NCBI GenBank assembly: GCA_023511915.1
Contig: JAIMAN010000008.1
Location: 1 to 61,103, forward strand
Direction of reading: 5' to 3'
Origin: Armatimonadota bacterium
GTDB taxonomy: Bacteria; Armatimonadota; Fimbriimonadia; Fimbriimonadales; GBS-DC
DNA length: 61,103 nucleotides
Shown here in pieces: positions 61,021 through 61,103 of the stretch. The position numbers and the translations under genes were made by a program. Under the pieces are notes generated by a model. The model was not told where the DNA came from, ran no database searches, and worked only from the letters and a program-made list of their open reading frames with translations. Each line of letters starts with the position of its first letter. Within the stretch, counting starts at the first letter, position 1.

Positions 61021-61103
61021 ATGTTGCCCCCTGCCATGCAGAAGCCCGTGCTGGAGCCGAAAATCGGCTTCTCGTCCAAAAAGCGCGGCGTCAGCAAGCG
61101 CAT
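61021..61103 (+). CDS. Truncated ORF at the window edge
   Basis: ATG at 61021 opens a frame (MLPPAMQKPVLEPKIGFSSK, then KRGVSKR) that runs off the window. It is too short to identify. It lies 23 nt after the dehydrogenase stop. An internal ATG at 61036 could be the start. Confidence 0.35.
   Translation, partial: MLPPAMQKPVLEPKIGFSSKKRGVSKR

Overview
The window is about 61 kb of GC-rich, tightly packed bacterial chromosome. The organism is most likely a member of the Armatimonadota, possibly a Fimbriimonadales-like thermophile. This is inferred from two H-X9-DG-type prepilin proteins with the [16 protein letters not shown] / [13 protein letters not shown] signature, from secreted proteins ending in paired D-x-N-x-D-G-x-VDDADLL repeats, and from the general gene repertoire. 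No rRNA, tRNA, CRISPR array, integrase or transposase was recognised.

Layout. 1-3000 is a minus-strand operon (pcm, enoyl-CoA hydratase, pfkA, small ORF). It is separated from a divergent DUF4038-type glycosidase by an array of GGTCT-NN-AGACC palindromes spaced exactly 21 bp apart. 4.5-8.0 kb has a double-redoxin protein, ruvA and a secreted TPR protein. 8.0-10.5 kb has two methyltransferases and a Lon-N domain protein. 10.5-13.9 kb (minus) is a coupled cluster: FMN hydroxy-acid oxidase, TatA, an unknown protein, a PqqD-like protein and a minimal FtsX permease. 14.0-14.9 kb is a TusA/DsrE pair. 15.1-19.1 kb has valS and a secreted M14 carboxypeptidase. 19.1-30.7 kb is a large translation cluster: rpsN-rpsH-rplF-rplR-rpsE-rpmD-rplO-secY-adk-map-infA-rpmJ-rpsM-rpsK-rpsD-rpoA-rplQ-truA-rplM-rpsI-purD. 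It starts at rpsN, so the S10/early spc block must be elsewhere.

30.7-43.5 kb carries a dockerin-tailed propeller protein, an MFS transporter, pyrG, a DinB-like protein, pgk, a prepilin plus small membrane protein cassette, an MmgE/PrpD protein, topA and decayed toxin-antitoxin genes. 43.5-53.7 kb has argB, rsmA, a three-repeat dockerin-tailed protein, an acyl-CoA synthetase, a nucleotidyltransferase pair that may be a toxin-antitoxin system, a putative glycosidase and a TolB-like propeller. 54.0-56.2 kb is an orphan Mu-type capsid module (protease/scaffold, decoration protein, gpT major head protein) with no terminase, portal or tail genes, bounded by dispersed repeats. 56.4-61.1 kb has an AcuC-like deacetylase, a second prepilin plus small membrane protein cassette in opposite orientation, argJ, a zinc alcohol dehydrogenase and a truncated gene at the edge.

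Two window-wide patterns stand out. First, many first-in-operon genes have a GGTANAAT-type -10 element only 6-10 nt upstream of the start codon, which predicts leaderless or near-leaderless mRNAs. Internal operon genes instead use GGAGG ribosome-binding sites or ATGA/GTGA overlaps. Second, intergenic gaps are populated by several hairpin-repeat families, one with 10-bp terminal inverted repeats like a miniature mobile element, and one that follows both copies of the duplicated prepilin cassette.
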